Notes under the pieces: generated by a model | The model's database searches: none | What the model saw: the letters and a program-made list of their open reading frames with translations, nothing else | What the model was told of the DNA's origin: nothing | Shown: piece by piece, positions 1-8,860 of the stretch | Numbering within the stretch: position 1 is the stretch's first letter | Layout of the letters: every line of letters starts with the position of its first letter | Source of the DNA: Myxococcales bacterium | GTDB lineage: Bacteria; Myxococcota_A; Polyangia; Polyangiales; Polyangiaceae | DNA length: 64,000 nucleotides | Reading direction: 5' to 3' | Assembly: GCA_016706225.1 (NCBI GenBank) | Contig: JADJKB010000005.1 | Coordinates: forward strand, 558,001 to 622,000 | Made by a program: the position numbers and the translations under genes

Positions 1-588
1 TAGCTTGGTCTGACCGGTATAGGTGACGAAGACGTTGTGCGGAGTGACGTCGCGGTGCACGAGCTTGAGGGGCGTGCCGTCGTAGTCCTTGAGCTCGTGC
101 GCGTATTCGAGGCCGGAGAGCACCTCACACAGGAAGTGGAGGTGCCAGTGCAGCGGCAAGTAGGTCTGGGTCTTGTGGGCGCGGCGGAGAATGCGGTGGA
201 GCGGCTGCCCGTCGAGATACTCCATGGCCATGAAGTAGTGGTCACCCTCGATCTGCACCTCGTGGGTCTGGACGATGTTCGGGTGATTGAGGCGAGCGGC
301 GAGCTTGCCTTCGTCGAGGAACATCGCTTTGTGCTCGGGCTCCTCGAGCAACTCCGGCTTCATCAGCTTGACGACCAGGAGTTTGTTGAAACCCGCCGGG
401 CCGGCCGCGGCCGCCAGAAACACCTCCGCCATGCCGCCCTGTCCAAGGCGGGCTATCAGTCGGTATTTTCCGAGGGCTTTGCTCTGAGTGCTCGTGGCGT
501 TCGTCCGCGGTTGTGGCTTCGCCGTCCGGGAGGCCGGCGCGGCGCCTGGTTGGATCCAGATTATCCCAGGCGGCCAGATCCGGGGCAA
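1..588 (-). CDS. Ser/Thr protein kinase, N-terminal part (cut by window edge)
   Basis: The minus strand reads a Hanks-type kinase domain. It opens with KALGKYRLIARLGQGGMAEV (glycine loop), then VVKLMKPE with the catalytic Lys. EYLDGQPL marks the hinge, and the catalytic loop VHRDVTPHN is followed by a beta strand ending TGQTKL at base 1. DFG and everything beyond lie outside the window, so the full domain plan is unknown. No ATG or GTG occurs in frame upstream of the glycine loop after the in-frame TGA near 605. The TTG at 586-588 is the only usual start; the first 40 or so residues are of low complexity. It probably phosphorylates Ser/Thr in signalling, as is typical of the many such kinases in myxobacteria. 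The substrate is unknown. Confidence 0.85.
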   Translation of the reverse strand, partial: MPRIWPPGIIWIQPGAAPASRTAKPQPRTNATSTQSKALGKYRLIARLGQGGMAEVFLAAAAGPAGFNKLLVVKLMKPELLEEPEHKAMFLDEGKLAARLNHPNIVQTHEVQIEGDHYFMAMEYLDGQPLHRILRRAHKTQTYLPLHWHLHFLCEVLSGLEYAHELKDYDGTPLKLVHRDVTPHNVFVTYTGQTKL

Positions 589-658
589 GCCGAGGGCGGA
601 ATGTCAGGGCGCGCGCGACAAAACGCCGGCCAATGTGGCGTTTTGCCGGCGCCGCGGG

Positions 659-1840
659 TCAGTTACAGCTGACGACTTTCACGTCGTAGTTGATGGGCTG
701 GCTGACTCCGCTGACCGAGACCGTGTAGGTGTGCCCGGCTTGCGAGGTCCAGCCCTGCGGGTTGAAGCGCAGCGCATATTTGCTGCCGTAACCCCCGAGC
801 AACTGGGTGACCGTCACGGGTTTGTTGGCGCCCGCGTCGGTCACGGTGACCTGGGCGCCGGAGAGCACGATGCTGTCGCTCTGGATGGTCCAGCCCGTCG
901 AGTCGAGGTTCTGGAATGAGGCGGTGAACATCTGCACGGGCACCTCACCCGCAGGCGGGAACGGCATGTAGGGTTTGGCGGCCTTGCCACTGCCGCCGAT
1001 GACCTGCATGCACGAATATCCGCTGGCGGTACCGAGGCCAATTGGCCCCAACGAGTTCGACAGGATCCAGCGCCGGTGACCGATGGTCGTCGGGTTGCCG
1101 GGATCGGCCATGTACAGATCGACCGCCTTCACGCCGGGCGTCGTTGCGATGTTGCTCTTGCCCGCGGAGCCGGCGCCCGTCGCCGAGTAACACTTCCAGC
1201 TCGCGGGTGGTGTGTGGCTGAGCTGCCCGTTGGCCTGCATCATCAGCGCGCACTCCTGGGCCTGGGCATCCGTCGCCGGGTTGTTGGTGACCTCCGGCAA
1301 CCCGGCCAGGAACCGGTAGAGGTTCACGATCTTCAGGGCGTTGGCCCGACCCGCAGCGGTGACGTCGCCCGCGGTGCAGCTCGCCGTGCTGCCGCTCCAC
1401 GTGCCCTCGCTCATGTCGGCGCGGTCGGCCTTCCAGCGGGCGCACACACTCGTTGCACCTCCGCTGCCCGTGGTGCCGCCGCCGCTGGTCGTGCCGCCGC
1501 CGCCGCTGGTCGTGCCGCCGCCGCCGCTGGTCGTGCCGCCGCCGCTGGTCGTGCCGCCGCCGCTGGTCGTGCCGCCTCCGCTGGTCGTGCCGCCGCCGCT
1601 GGTCGTGCCACCGCCGCTGGTGCTGCCTGCGACGCCCCCACCGCCTGGGGCCTGTCCGGCGCTGCCACCGCTGGTCACGCCCGCCGCGCCCGCGGCTCCG
1701 CCGGCGCCACCGCTCTGGCTGCCACCGGCACCGCCTGCCGCGCTCCCGCCCGTCGCGCCGAACTCCACGTCGTCGTAGCCAAGTAGGTTGCTGCAACCCA
1801 GCGCTGCCAGGCTCGACACCGCCAACAAAACTCGACGCAT
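659..1840 (-). CDS. CAP/SCP-domain lipoprotein with TTSGGG repeat linker
   Basis: A 393-residue exported lipoprotein. The start is set at the ATG followed by MRRVLLAVSSLAALGCSN, which has a clear lipobox (LAALGC, Cys16); a longer reading frame upstream lacks a signal peptide. The mature protein begins with a Gly/Ser/Thr linker containing several TTSGGG units. The C-terminal two thirds look like a CAP (SCP/PR1, YkwD-like) domain: NLYRFLAGLPEV, then DAQAQECALMMQANGQLSH, and GHRRWILSNSLGPIGLG. CAP domains in bacteria are extracellular with varied or unknown biochemistry, so no activity is assigned. It is convergent with nothing and lies between the partial kinase and ruvB on the same strand. Confidence 0.85.
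   Translation of the reverse strand: MRRVLLAVSSLAALGCSNLLGYDDVEFGATGGSAAGGAGGSQSGGAGGAAGAAGVTSGGSAGQAPGGGGVAGSTSGGGTTSGGGTTSGGGTTSGGGTTSGGGTTSGGGGTTSGGGGTTSGGGTTGSGGATSVCARWKADRADMSEGTWSGSTASCTAGDVTAAGRANALKIVNLYRFLAGLPEVTNNPATDAQAQECALMMQANGQLSHTPPASWKCYSATGAGSAGKSNIATTPGVKAVDLYMADPGNPTTIGHRRWILSNSLGPIGLGTASGYSCMQVIGGSGKAAKPYMPFPPAGEVPVQMFTASFQNLDSTGWTIQSDSIVLSGAQVTVTDAGANKPVTVTQLLGGYGSKYALRFNPQGWTSQAGHTYTVSVSGVSQPINYDVKVVSCN
1470..1622 (-). repeat. 18-bp tandem repeat coding for TTSGGG
   Basis: Tandem copies of an 18-bp unit (on the minus strand acgaccagcggcggcggc), some 3 bp longer, encode the TTSGGG linker of the CAP-domain lipoprotein. Such a run can change copy number by slippage in whole codons, altering linker length without shifting the frame. 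Confidence 0.85.
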
Positions 1841-1960
1841 GGTCTCTAGAATGCGCGAGCTTCTGTCCGCGAGCAAGCACGAGCGCGAGTCCCGCCACTT
1901 GTGCGCCGCGACTTGGAGCTGGACGTGGGCGCGGCGCGCAGCGCACCGACCCAGAACCGA

Positions 1961-3025
1961 TCAGAACAGCTTGCCCTGACCGCCGCGCCCGTCGAGCTCG
2001 ATACCCAGGTGGGCGTAGGCCTTCTTGGTCGCCACGCGACCGCGCGGCGTGCGGCCCAAGAAACCCTGTTGCAATAGGTAGGGTTCGTACACGTCTTCGA
2101 TGGTGTCGCGGGGCTCGGCCATTGCCGCGGCGATCGTCTCGACTCCTACCGGGCCGCCGTCGTAGTGCTCGATCAAGATCCCGAGCAGCCGTCGATCCAT
2201 TTCGTCCAGGCCTCCGCCATCGACCTCGAGGCGGTCACAGGTCAGCTCGACGATCGCGTCGTCGATCTCGCCGTTGCCCTCGATCTCTGCAAAGTCGCGG
2301 GCGCGGCGGAGCAACCGGTTGGCGACGCGAGGGGTGCCGCGGGAGCGGCGCGCCAGCTCCCGCGCGCCGGCGGCTTTGCACGGCACGCCGAGCAGCCGGG
2401 CGCTGCGCGAGATGATGCGTTCGAGATCTTCCGGTGGATAAAAATCCAGCCGCAGGGTCACGCCGAAACGCTCCTGGAGCGGCTTGGTCAGGAGCCCGGT
2501 GCGCGTGGTTGCTCCGACCAGCGTGAACGGCTTTAGATCCAGGGGAATGCTCTCGGCGTAGGCGCCGTCCCCCATCATGACGTCGATGCGAAAGTCCTCG
2601 ATCGCGGGGTAGAGCGCCTCTTCGACCGGCGCGCTGAGCCGATGGATCTCGTCGATGAAGAGCACGTCGCCACGCTGAAGGCGCGTGAGCAGTCCGGTGA
2701 GCACTCCCTTGTGCTCGACCGCGGGTCCGCTGGTGACGCAGACCTCGACGCCCATCTCCTTGGCCAGGATGTAAGCGAGGGTGGTCTTGCCAAGGCCCGG
2801 TGGACCGCACAAGAGGATGTGGTCCAGCGGCTCTGCGCGACGTTTGGCCGCCTCGACGTACACCTGCAGGTTCTTTTTGTGTTTGTCTTGGCCGATGAAC
2901 TCGTCGAGCGACTCGGGGCGGAACAGGCGATCGAAGCGTTCGTCGTCGCCGCCGGCGACGGGAGCGAGCACGCGCTCGGCGGCGGGTATCGGGGCTTCAT
3001 CGGCTGGCTTTTTGCGGGCGGCCAT
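1961..3025 (-). CDS. ruvB: Holliday junction branch migration ATPase RuvB
   Basis: RuvB is the hexameric AAA+ motor that drives branch migration of Holliday junctions with RuvA. The 354-residue protein has Walker A GPPGLGKTT (residues 74-82), a Walker B LFIDEIHRL (122-130), sensor 1 GATTRTG, an arginine finger region and the C-terminal winged helix (TPRGRVATKKAYAHLGI). Length fits the family (about 340). The start is the ATG before AARKKPADE; the frame is open further upstream, but that stretch overlaps the divergent gene's leader and has no family similarity. ruvA and ruvC are not adjacent. The divergent L,D-transpeptidase begins 81 bp away. Confidence 0.97.
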   Translation of the reverse strand: MAARKKPADEAPIPAAERVLAPVAGGDDERFDRLFRPESLDEFIGQDKHKKNLQVYVEAAKRRAEPLDHILLCGPPGLGKTTLAYILAKEMGVEVCVTSGPAVEHKGVLTGLLTRLQRGDVLFIDEIHRLSAPVEEALYPAIEDFRIDVMMGDGAYAESIPLDLKPFTLVGATTRTGLLTKPLQERFGVTLRLDFYPPEDLERIISRSARLLGVPCKAAGARELARRSRGTPRVANRLLRRARDFAEIEGNGEIDDAIVELTCDRLEVDGGGLDEMDRRLLGILIEHYDGGPVGVETIAAAMAEPRDTIEDVYEPYLLQQGFLGRTPRGRVATKKAYAHLGIELDGRGGQGKLF

Positions 3026-3106
3026 CGGCGGCCGGACTCTACTCTGGGCATCCCGGCCTGGCCATGCCATGCCTCCGAGGTGCGGACAGGCAAGGTCCGC
3101 TTGCTC

Positions 3107-4567
3107 ATGGCCCGCGCTGTTCCCTTCCTGTTCGTGCTCGCGTTGGCAGCACACGCGCTCGCGGACGTACCGAGCGCCGAACAGGCATCGGCCAAGCCCG
3201 AGGCGCGCATCTGGAGCCGAGGGCAGACCACGTGGATCTATGCCGAGCCCAAACGCACGAAGAACGCCCTTGGCTACGTGCGCCTGGGTCAGTCGGTAGC
3301 CAAGCGAGCCGACGAGCCGGTGAAAGGGCCGGGCTGCGCTGGTGTCTACCAGCCCGTCGAACCCTACGGTTGGGTGTGCATGGATCGCACGGCGAGCGAC
3401 AGCGGGAGCTCACGCTGGTTGCGAGCCATGGCCGCAGCAGCGCCGCGGACCACCTTGATGCCGTTCGAGTTTGCGCTGTCGAATGGCGCGCCGATGTACC
3501 GCCGGCTGCCCACGGCGAAGGAAGTCGAGAAAGAACGCCCGGCCTTTGGCGAGGCGGGCAAGTTCAAACCGCAGGCCTGGGGCAATCGCGGACACGAGAA
3601 GCTGGCCGAGGTGCGCACGGTGGCCGATACCGGGCCCGTGCCCTGGTTCCTGGGCGACGGCGGCAGCGCCGGCGAAGCGCACCCGCTCGAGGTGATGCGT
3701 CGGCAGATCCCCCACGGCTCGATGCTCGCGTACAGCGCAGCCTTCACCCACGAAGGTCGGAGTTATCTGCTCAGCTCCGACGGAACCGTCGTCCCGGCCG
3801 ATCGAGTGCGCCCGTTCCGGGTGAGCGAGTTCCGAGGTGTGGCTCTGGGCAAGGACAACCGCCTTCCGCTGGCGTTCTTCCGCGCTCGACCTCGACCCAA
3901 GTTGCGGCGCGTCGAGACGGGTTTCGAGCCCACGGGAGCGAGCTTTGCGGCCCGCAGCCACGTCGAGCTCGATCCAGGTGTCGACGCGGCGGAAGCGAAT
4001 GGAAAGCGTTTTCTCGCCACGCGCGAACGCGTCGGGCAGCAGATCGTGTGGGTCGCCGAGGACGACGCGACGGTGATCCGTGAGCGGGAGCAGCTGCCGA
4101 TCGGAGTGGCTGCGGGGTCGAAGTGGATCCTGCACAGCATCACCCAGGGAACCCTGATCGCGTTCGAGGACAAACGCGCGGTGTACGCCACCTTGGCGTC
4201 GCCCGGTGCCGGCGGCGTGCCGATCAAGGGCAAGGATCCGGTGAAGATGAGCACGACGCCACTCGGCGTGTACCGCATCACCTTCAAACATCGGGCGACG
4301 ACCATGAGCCCGGAGTACGGCGAGAACCGCAAATTCTGGATCGCCGACGTACCGTACACCCAGTACTTCAACGCTCCGTTCGCGCTGCACACGGCGTACT
4401 GGCACGAGGACTTCGGCGAGCCGATGAGCGCCGGCTGCGTGAACGTGTCACCCAGGGACGGCAAGTGGCTGTTCGACTGGACCTCCCCCACGGTCCCGAC
4501 CGGTTGGGGTGGGGCGGGACCCGGAGGACGCCACGGCGCGGGGACCTACGTCGTGATCGCGCGCTGA
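3107..4567 (+). CDS. L,D-transpeptidase (YkuD domain) exported protein
   Basis: A 486-residue secreted protein. It starts MARAVPFLFVLALAAHALA, a signal peptide with probable AHALA cleavage. The C-terminus carries a YkuD catalytic domain, with GVYRITFKHRATTM, then HTAYWHEDFG (His near 428) and MSAGCVN, where Cys near 444 is the nucleophile in the usual HxxxS-GC-R/N motif. Enzymes of this family make 3-3 crosslinks in peptidoglycan or attach proteins to it, acting in the periplasm. The N-terminal 280 residues, including an SH3-like stretch (TTWIYAEPKRTKNALGYVRLG), probably bind the wall. The catalytic order is family-like, though the Arg usually after GC is Val-Asn here. The start was chosen for its signal peptide; a much longer in-frame ORF overlaps ruvB and is rejected. 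Confidence 0.88.
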   Translation: MARAVPFLFVLALAAHALADVPSAEQASAKPEARIWSRGQTTWIYAEPKRTKNALGYVRLGQSVAKRADEPVKGPGCAGVYQPVEPYGWVCMDRTASDSGSSRWLRAMAAAAPRTTLMPFEFALSNGAPMYRRLPTAKEVEKERPAFGEAGKFKPQAWGNRGHEKLAEVRTVADTGPVPWFLGDGGSAGEAHPLEVMRRQIPHGSMLAYSAAFTHEGRSYLLSSDGTVVPADRVRPFRVSEFRGVALGKDNRLPLAFFRARPRPKLRRVETGFEPTGASFAARSHVELDPGVDAAEANGKRFLATRERVGQQIVWVAEDDATVIREREQLPIGVAAGSKWILHSITQGTLIAFEDKRAVYATLASPGAGGVPIKGKDPVKMSTTPLGVYRITFKHRATTMSPEYGENRKFWIADVPYTQYFNAPFALHTAYWHEDFGEPMSAGCVNVSPRDGKWLFDWTSPTVPTGWGGAGPGGRHGAGTYVVIAR

Positions 4568-4580
4568 AGTGAGGTTTCGC

Positions 4581-6080
4581 TCAGTGTCGGACGCCGAGCA
4601 GACGCAGCTCGCCGCCCTCCGCCTTGAAATGGGCCTCGAACGCCCGAGGCACTCGCGTTCCCCGCCGCTCCGCGGTGAGCCTCACCACGATGTAGTCGGA
4701 CGCGAGCTCCGGAGCCTCGAGCACCAGCTGATGAGTCTGCGTGCGCAGCCTCCGGGGAGGGGAGAGCTCGCGGCCGTCTTCGCCCAGGAACCGTACTTCA
4801 TAGCGGGTGATCGCCGGGCTCTCGAGCCGGGCGCGGAGCGCCCGATCGGTGAACGTGAGGGTTCGCCCATGCACACTCTCGACCTCACACGGAGTGACCT
4901 GAGCGAACCAGTAGGACACCAGCTTCCGCCGCCGCGCCTCGAGGGCGTGGAGCACGTGGCGCTCGAGCTCCGGAGCCGAGAATTCAGCGGCGCGCACGCT
5001 CTCCTTTAGCAGCGCCGACGGGATCTGCTCCAATCGTTTTGCGATCCAGTACCCGTCGGATGCAAGCAGGCGGTTGACCGGTTCGTAGGGGTGTCCCAGC
5101 TCGTAGTGGGTGTTCACCACTGGCGACAACACCCGCAGCGTGCGCGCCGGATTGGCTCGGCGCTCGGCTGGGCGCCGCAACCCCAGCGTGAACAGGTTCT
5201 CGACGGTGCTCCCGCGTACGGGCCCGACGGCCGTCTCGTGGGAGTGAGAGGGCGCGAGGGCCGCGGCCCCGAGGGCGTCGTGCAGCCCCACGACGAAGTG
5301 TCGAACATGACCGCGTCCGGGAGCTCCGACGTAGGCGTCGACCAGGCGGGTTGGCCCGAGCTCCCGCAGATCGAGCCACGCTGCGACGACGCCCAAAGCG
5401 CGGAGTGTTCGTCGATCGCGGTGGGCGATCCGATCGTTCGGGTCGTCGCTGCGCGTGTAGGTCATGTCAGTCGGGCCCAGATTTGCCCCCAAGGGCCAGC
5501 GCACGGCGACCCAGAGCGGCGCGCTCGCGCCGCCGACGCCAACCAGCCCCAGGTCTTTCGGGTCGACGAGCCAGGCCTCGGGTGTCAGGTATCCGATCGC
5601 TCGTACGAGCCGGCTGGCGATCAGCTGTGCGGCCGTGTCCACCTCGGGCAGGCCCCGGTGGTCCGTCACGATCCGGTACTCGCGCCCGCGTGCGTCGAAC
5701 AGGCGTTTCGGGTTGCTTCCACCTTCGACCCGCACCGGTGCGACCGGCGGACCGTCCACCGCGTAGGCGCGCTCGAATGCTCGCGGCTCGAGCGGCAACG
5801 GTGCAAACCAGGCAGAGGGTGGCACTTCATCCAATGAGCTCACGTCGCGCGCGAACGGGAAGCGCTCGGCATCGAGCGCGTCGACGAGGGGGCGCCGCAG
5901 GAAGACGTCCGAAAGGTAGAACGCCTCCACGAATGGAGTACGGCGTGGCACGGCAATCGGTCGAGTGTCCCCCGCGCTCGTGAGCGGCGGTTGATCCCGA
6001 AAGCGCGCCGGTTGGTAGGCACAGCCGGCTGCCGAGAGGACAGCGAGGGTGAGCGCCAGTTCGAGGTTCGAGCGCGGCAT
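4581..6080 (-). CDS. Large exported lipoprotein, possible kinase-fold relative
   Basis: A 499-residue lipoprotein beginning MPRSNLELALTLAVLSAAGC (lipobox SAAGC). The middle contains GREYRIVTDHRGLPEVDTAAQ, then SRLVRAIGYLTPEAWLV and RRTLRALGVVAAWLDLRELG. Taken together these resemble the HipA/phosphoinositide-kinase-like fold proteins found exported in some Gram-negatives, but I cannot show catalytic residues, so this is only a suggestion. Its ATG overlaps the stop of the upstream barrel gene (TGATG), so the two are translationally coupled and the protein probably works with that outer membrane protein. Confidence 0.75.
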   Translation of the reverse strand: MPRSNLELALTLAVLSAAGCAYQPARFRDQPPLTSAGDTRPIAVPRRTPFVEAFYLSDVFLRRPLVDALDAERFPFARDVSSLDEVPPSAWFAPLPLEPRAFERAYAVDGPPVAPVRVEGGSNPKRLFDARGREYRIVTDHRGLPEVDTAAQLIASRLVRAIGYLTPEAWLVDPKDLGLVGVGGASAPLWVAVRWPLGANLGPTDMTYTRSDDPNDRIAHRDRRTLRALGVVAAWLDLRELGPTRLVDAYVGAPGRGHVRHFVVGLHDALGAAALAPSHSHETAVGPVRGSTVENLFTLGLRRPAERRANPARTLRVLSPVVNTHYELGHPYEPVNRLLASDGYWIAKRLEQIPSALLKESVRAAEFSAPELERHVLHALEARRRKLVSYWFAQVTPCEVESVHGRTLTFTDRALRARLESPAITRYEVRFLGEDGRELSPPRRLRTQTHQLVLEAPELASDYIVVRLTAERRGTRVPRAFEAHFKAEGGELRLLGVRH

Positions 6081-7423
6081 CAGCTCCTGTGTTGGCGATC
6101 GCCAAAGGACGACGCCACTCCGAAGTAGAGAATGAACCGCATGCCGTCGGGGCTGCCCGAGACCGCCAGTGACCCGAGCGACGAGCTCCTGCTGTAGATG
6201 TCGAAGCCGAAGCCCGCGTCGTAGCGCAAGGCCTCGAGGCTGAGCGCGTTCACCCGCGGCGCCACCGTGGCTACGTCGCCGAACGCGCGTGCCGCAACGT
6301 AACGAGCGATGGCCCAGCGATAGTCGAGGGAGGCTACGGCCGACACGTAGTCTCGCCGGTTGTCGAAGCCGCGGAAATCGGACTGCCGAGGCAGCTCGAC
6401 GAACGGCACCGGCCCCTCGGTCACCGAGAGCCCGTCGAGCACGAGCTTGGGCGAGAGCACGTTGCCCCGGGAGAGGATCGGGAAGAACCCCGCGACCCTG
6501 CCGCCCGCCCGCACGAAATTGTGCTTGGACTCACCCAAACCGTCCCCGCGGCCAGCGTAGGTCTCGAACAGAAATCCGGGCTCGGGACCGGCGCGCGACC
6601 GCCGGGTATCGAGTCGAAACGCGAGCTCACTGTAGACCGTCTGCACCAAGCCGTAGGCGCCAGGGACACTGCCGTCCTCGAAGACATCGGCGAGGCTGTC
6701 GCTGCCGTCCGCCGGGTTCATCAGGCGGCGGCGGGTGAAGCTGGTGGAAATGAACAGCTCACTGTCGTTGGCAGGCCGCACTCCAGTGCCAGCGATGAAA
6801 CGTTCGCGCTGCTCGCCGTAGGACGCCCCATGCGACGGCGCCGTGCTTCGATACGCATTGCGGGTGTCCTTCTCCGGCTCCTGTCCGAGCCCGAGAAATC
6901 CGATCGACGAGCGCTCGTCGTGCAGCGCCTCGAGGGACAGCGCAAAGGGCAGTGGCTCGCGGAAGGCGAGTCGGAGTCGGGATTCGGCGACCAAGTCGTG
7001 GGTTCCGCCGAAGCCGAAACGAACGGTCGTCGCCACGTTGTCGACGCGGCCGATGATGCGAGCGCCGACATTCACGCCAGCTCCGGTCTCGGCGAAGGCG
7101 GTTGGGAAGATGTGGACCTCGCCGTCCCCCGGGTTCAGCATGTCGTCGACGCGGGGCACGATCTGCTCCTCGTCGATCAAGCCGATGGCGGTCCCGGTGG
7201 CGATGAAGAACAGCTCCGTCGCCACCCGCGGCACGAACAAGACGACGTTGGCCGCGCGCCGGGCGGCGTCGCCCGGCTCCGATTCTTGTCGCTCGACGCC
7301 CGACAAGTCGTCGGGCGTCGGCGGCGGTTTGTGCGGCGAAGTTGGCTCCGCCCGCGCTCCGGACCCGAACAGGAGCAGGGACGCGGCGATCAGCGCGCGA
7401 TGGCTGGAATGCGCGAAGCCCAG
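6080..7423 (-). CDS. Omp85/D15-like outer membrane beta-barrel, probable CTG start
   Basis: About 447 residues. The C-terminal half reads as a 16-strand-type barrel of the Omp85/surface antigen (D15) kind. It includes QSDFRGFDNRRDYVSAVA, with FRGF at the position of the conserved (V/I)RGF loop-6 motif, and ends in a strand-like FILYFGVASSFGDRQHRS. The N-terminus gives a good signal peptide ending LLLFGSGARA. No ATG, GTG or TTG lies in frame between the amidase interior and this signal sequence. A CTG at 7421-7423 has GGAGG seven bases upstream and would give MGFAHSSHRALIAASLLLF. The gene overlaps the end of the amidase by 34 bp, and its stop overlaps the next gene's ATG. No POTRA domains are obvious. 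Confidence 0.75.
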   Translation of the reverse strand: MGFAHSSHRALIAASLLLFGSGARAEPTSPHKPPPTPDDLSGVERQESEPGDAARRAANVVLFVPRVATELFFIATGTAIGLIDEEQIVPRVDDMLNPGDGEVHIFPTAFAETGAGVNVGARIIGRVDNVATTVRFGFGGTHDLVAESRLRLAFREPLPFALSLEALHDERSSIGFLGLGQEPEKDTRNAYRSTAPSHGASYGEQRERFIAGTGVRPANDSELFISTSFTRRRLMNPADGSDSLADVFEDGSVPGAYGLVQTVYSELAFRLDTRRSRAGPEPGFLFETYAGRGDGLGESKHNFVRAGGRVAGFFPILSRGNVLSPKLVLDGLSVTEGPVPFVELPRQSDFRGFDNRRDYVSAVASLDYRWAIARYVAARAFGDVATVAPRVNALSLEALRYDAGFGFDIYSRSSSLGSLAVSGSPDGMRFILYFGVASSFGDRQHRS

Positions 7424-8811
7424 GGGCGCGCCTCCTCGAGCTGGGCCGACAGACGGAACAGCGTGGCCTCGTCTCCGTAGCGGCCGACGAGCTGCACGCC
7501 GATCGGCAACCCGTCGGCGTTGACGTGCAGGGGCAGGCTCGCCGCCGGCTCCCCCGTCATGTTTTGTATTGGTGTGAACGGCGCGTACTCTGCGGCCAAG
7601 AACAGTCCCGCCAGGGGGTTGTCCGGTTGATCGAAGCTGCCGAGCGGCAGCGGTGGCTGCGCCAGCGTCGGGGTGACCAGGACGTCCAGATCCGCCCGCT
7701 GTTTCGCCCACTCGCGGCTGAGGCGCTGAAGGATGGCGATCGAAACCAGGTACTCGTGGGCGCCGCGTTGTTTCCCTGCTTCCGCCAGTGCAAGGCTCAT
7801 CGGCTCGACGTTCTCCGGCGTGACGATGCGTCCGGTCATCAACGAGAGCCCGGCGAGTGTGGCAGCAGCACCCGCCGTCCACAGCACGCTGAACGCCTCC
7901 AGGAACATGTCCGCTGGCAGGAAGATCTCGCGGTCGACGACGTCGTGACCGAGCTCGATCAAAAGTTGTTTGGTGGCTTCGAGCGCGGCGAGACAATCGT
8001 CGTGCACCGGCACGTTGCTGATGGACTGGCCTGAAATTCCGATGCGCAATCGGCCTGGCGCGGTCCGGACCTCTTCCGCGTAAGGGCGGACGGGAGGCAC
8101 CGCAAAGTACGGGTCACCAATGGACGGGCCGTGAGTCGCGTCGAGAATGGCGGCACTGTCGCGCACCGAGCGGGTCACCGCGTGCTCGGCCACGAGTCCT
8201 CCCATCACATCGCCCAAGGCGGGGGCGAGGGTGGTGCGTCCGCGCGTGGGTTTGAGACCAAACAGGCCGCAGCACGCGGCGGGGATGCGGGTCGAGCCGC
8301 CGCCGTCGTTGGCATGCGCCGCGGGCACCATGCGCGCGGCGACCGCTGCGGCCGAACCGCCGCTCGAACCGCCGGTCGAGCGCGTGAGATCCCAAGGGTT
8401 CTTGCAGGCCCCGAACAGGATCGACTCCGTGGTGGGGAGGAAACCGAATTCGGGCACGTTGGTCTTGCCGACGAAGATGAAGCCGGCTTTGCGCAGGCGC
8501 TCGACCAGCACGCTGTCCTCGGGAGCGATGAAGTCCGAGAGCAGCCGCGAGCCGGAGGTGAAACGCACCCCTTCGACCGACGCCAAGATGTCCTTCACCA
8601 AGAACGGGACACCCGCGAAGGGGGCATCGGGGATTGGCCCCTTTGCGGCGCGGCGTGCCTCGTCGAACATGGGCGTGACCACGGCGTTGATGCTCGGGTT
8701 CAGCTTTTCGATGCGAAGGATGGCGTGTTCGACCAGCTCCAGGGGTGTCGCTTTTTTGGTTCGCACCAGCTCTGCGAGGCCGGTGGCGTCCATCTGGTCG
8801 AGATCCGTCAT
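7390..8811 (-). CDS. Amidase signature family hydrolase
   Basis: A 473-residue cytoplasmic amidase (AS family; hydrolyses carboxylic amides such as aryl amides or amino-acid amides). The Ser-cisSer-Lys triad is visible: Lys73 in GVPFLVKD, cis-Ser149 in STGGSSGGSAAAVAA and nucleophile Ser173 in NDGGGSTRIPAA. The last segment usually reads GTDTGGS; here the Thr before GGS is replaced by Gly, a mild variation. Start at the ATG before TDLDQMD; upstream codons add a Cys-rich, unrelated tail. GatB and GatC are not nearby, so this is not the tRNA amidotransferase subunit. It heads a coupled trio with the barrel and lipoprotein genes. Confidence 0.9.
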   Translation of the reverse strand: MTDLDQMDATGLAELVRTKKATPLELVEHAILRIEKLNPSINAVVTPMFDEARRAAKGPIPDAPFAGVPFLVKDILASVEGVRFTSGSRLLSDFIAPEDSVLVERLRKAGFIFVGKTNVPEFGFLPTTESILFGACKNPWDLTRSTGGSSGGSAAAVAARMVPAAHANDGGGSTRIPAACCGLFGLKPTRGRTTLAPALGDVMGGLVAEHAVTRSVRDSAAILDATHGPSIGDPYFAVPPVRPYAEEVRTAPGRLRIGISGQSISNVPVHDDCLAALEATKQLLIELGHDVVDREIFLPADMFLEAFSVLWTAGAAATLAGLSLMTGRIVTPENVEPMSLALAEAGKQRGAHEYLVSIAILQRLSREWAKQRADLDVLVTPTLAQPPLPLGSFDQPDNPLAGLFLAAEYAPFTPIQNMTGEPAASLPLHVNADGLPIGVQLVGRYGDEATLFRLSAQLEEARPWASRIPAIAR

Positions 8812-8860
8812 GCGGCAATCATAGGGAGCACAGGACCAGCCGACAAAGCAGGATTGTCGG

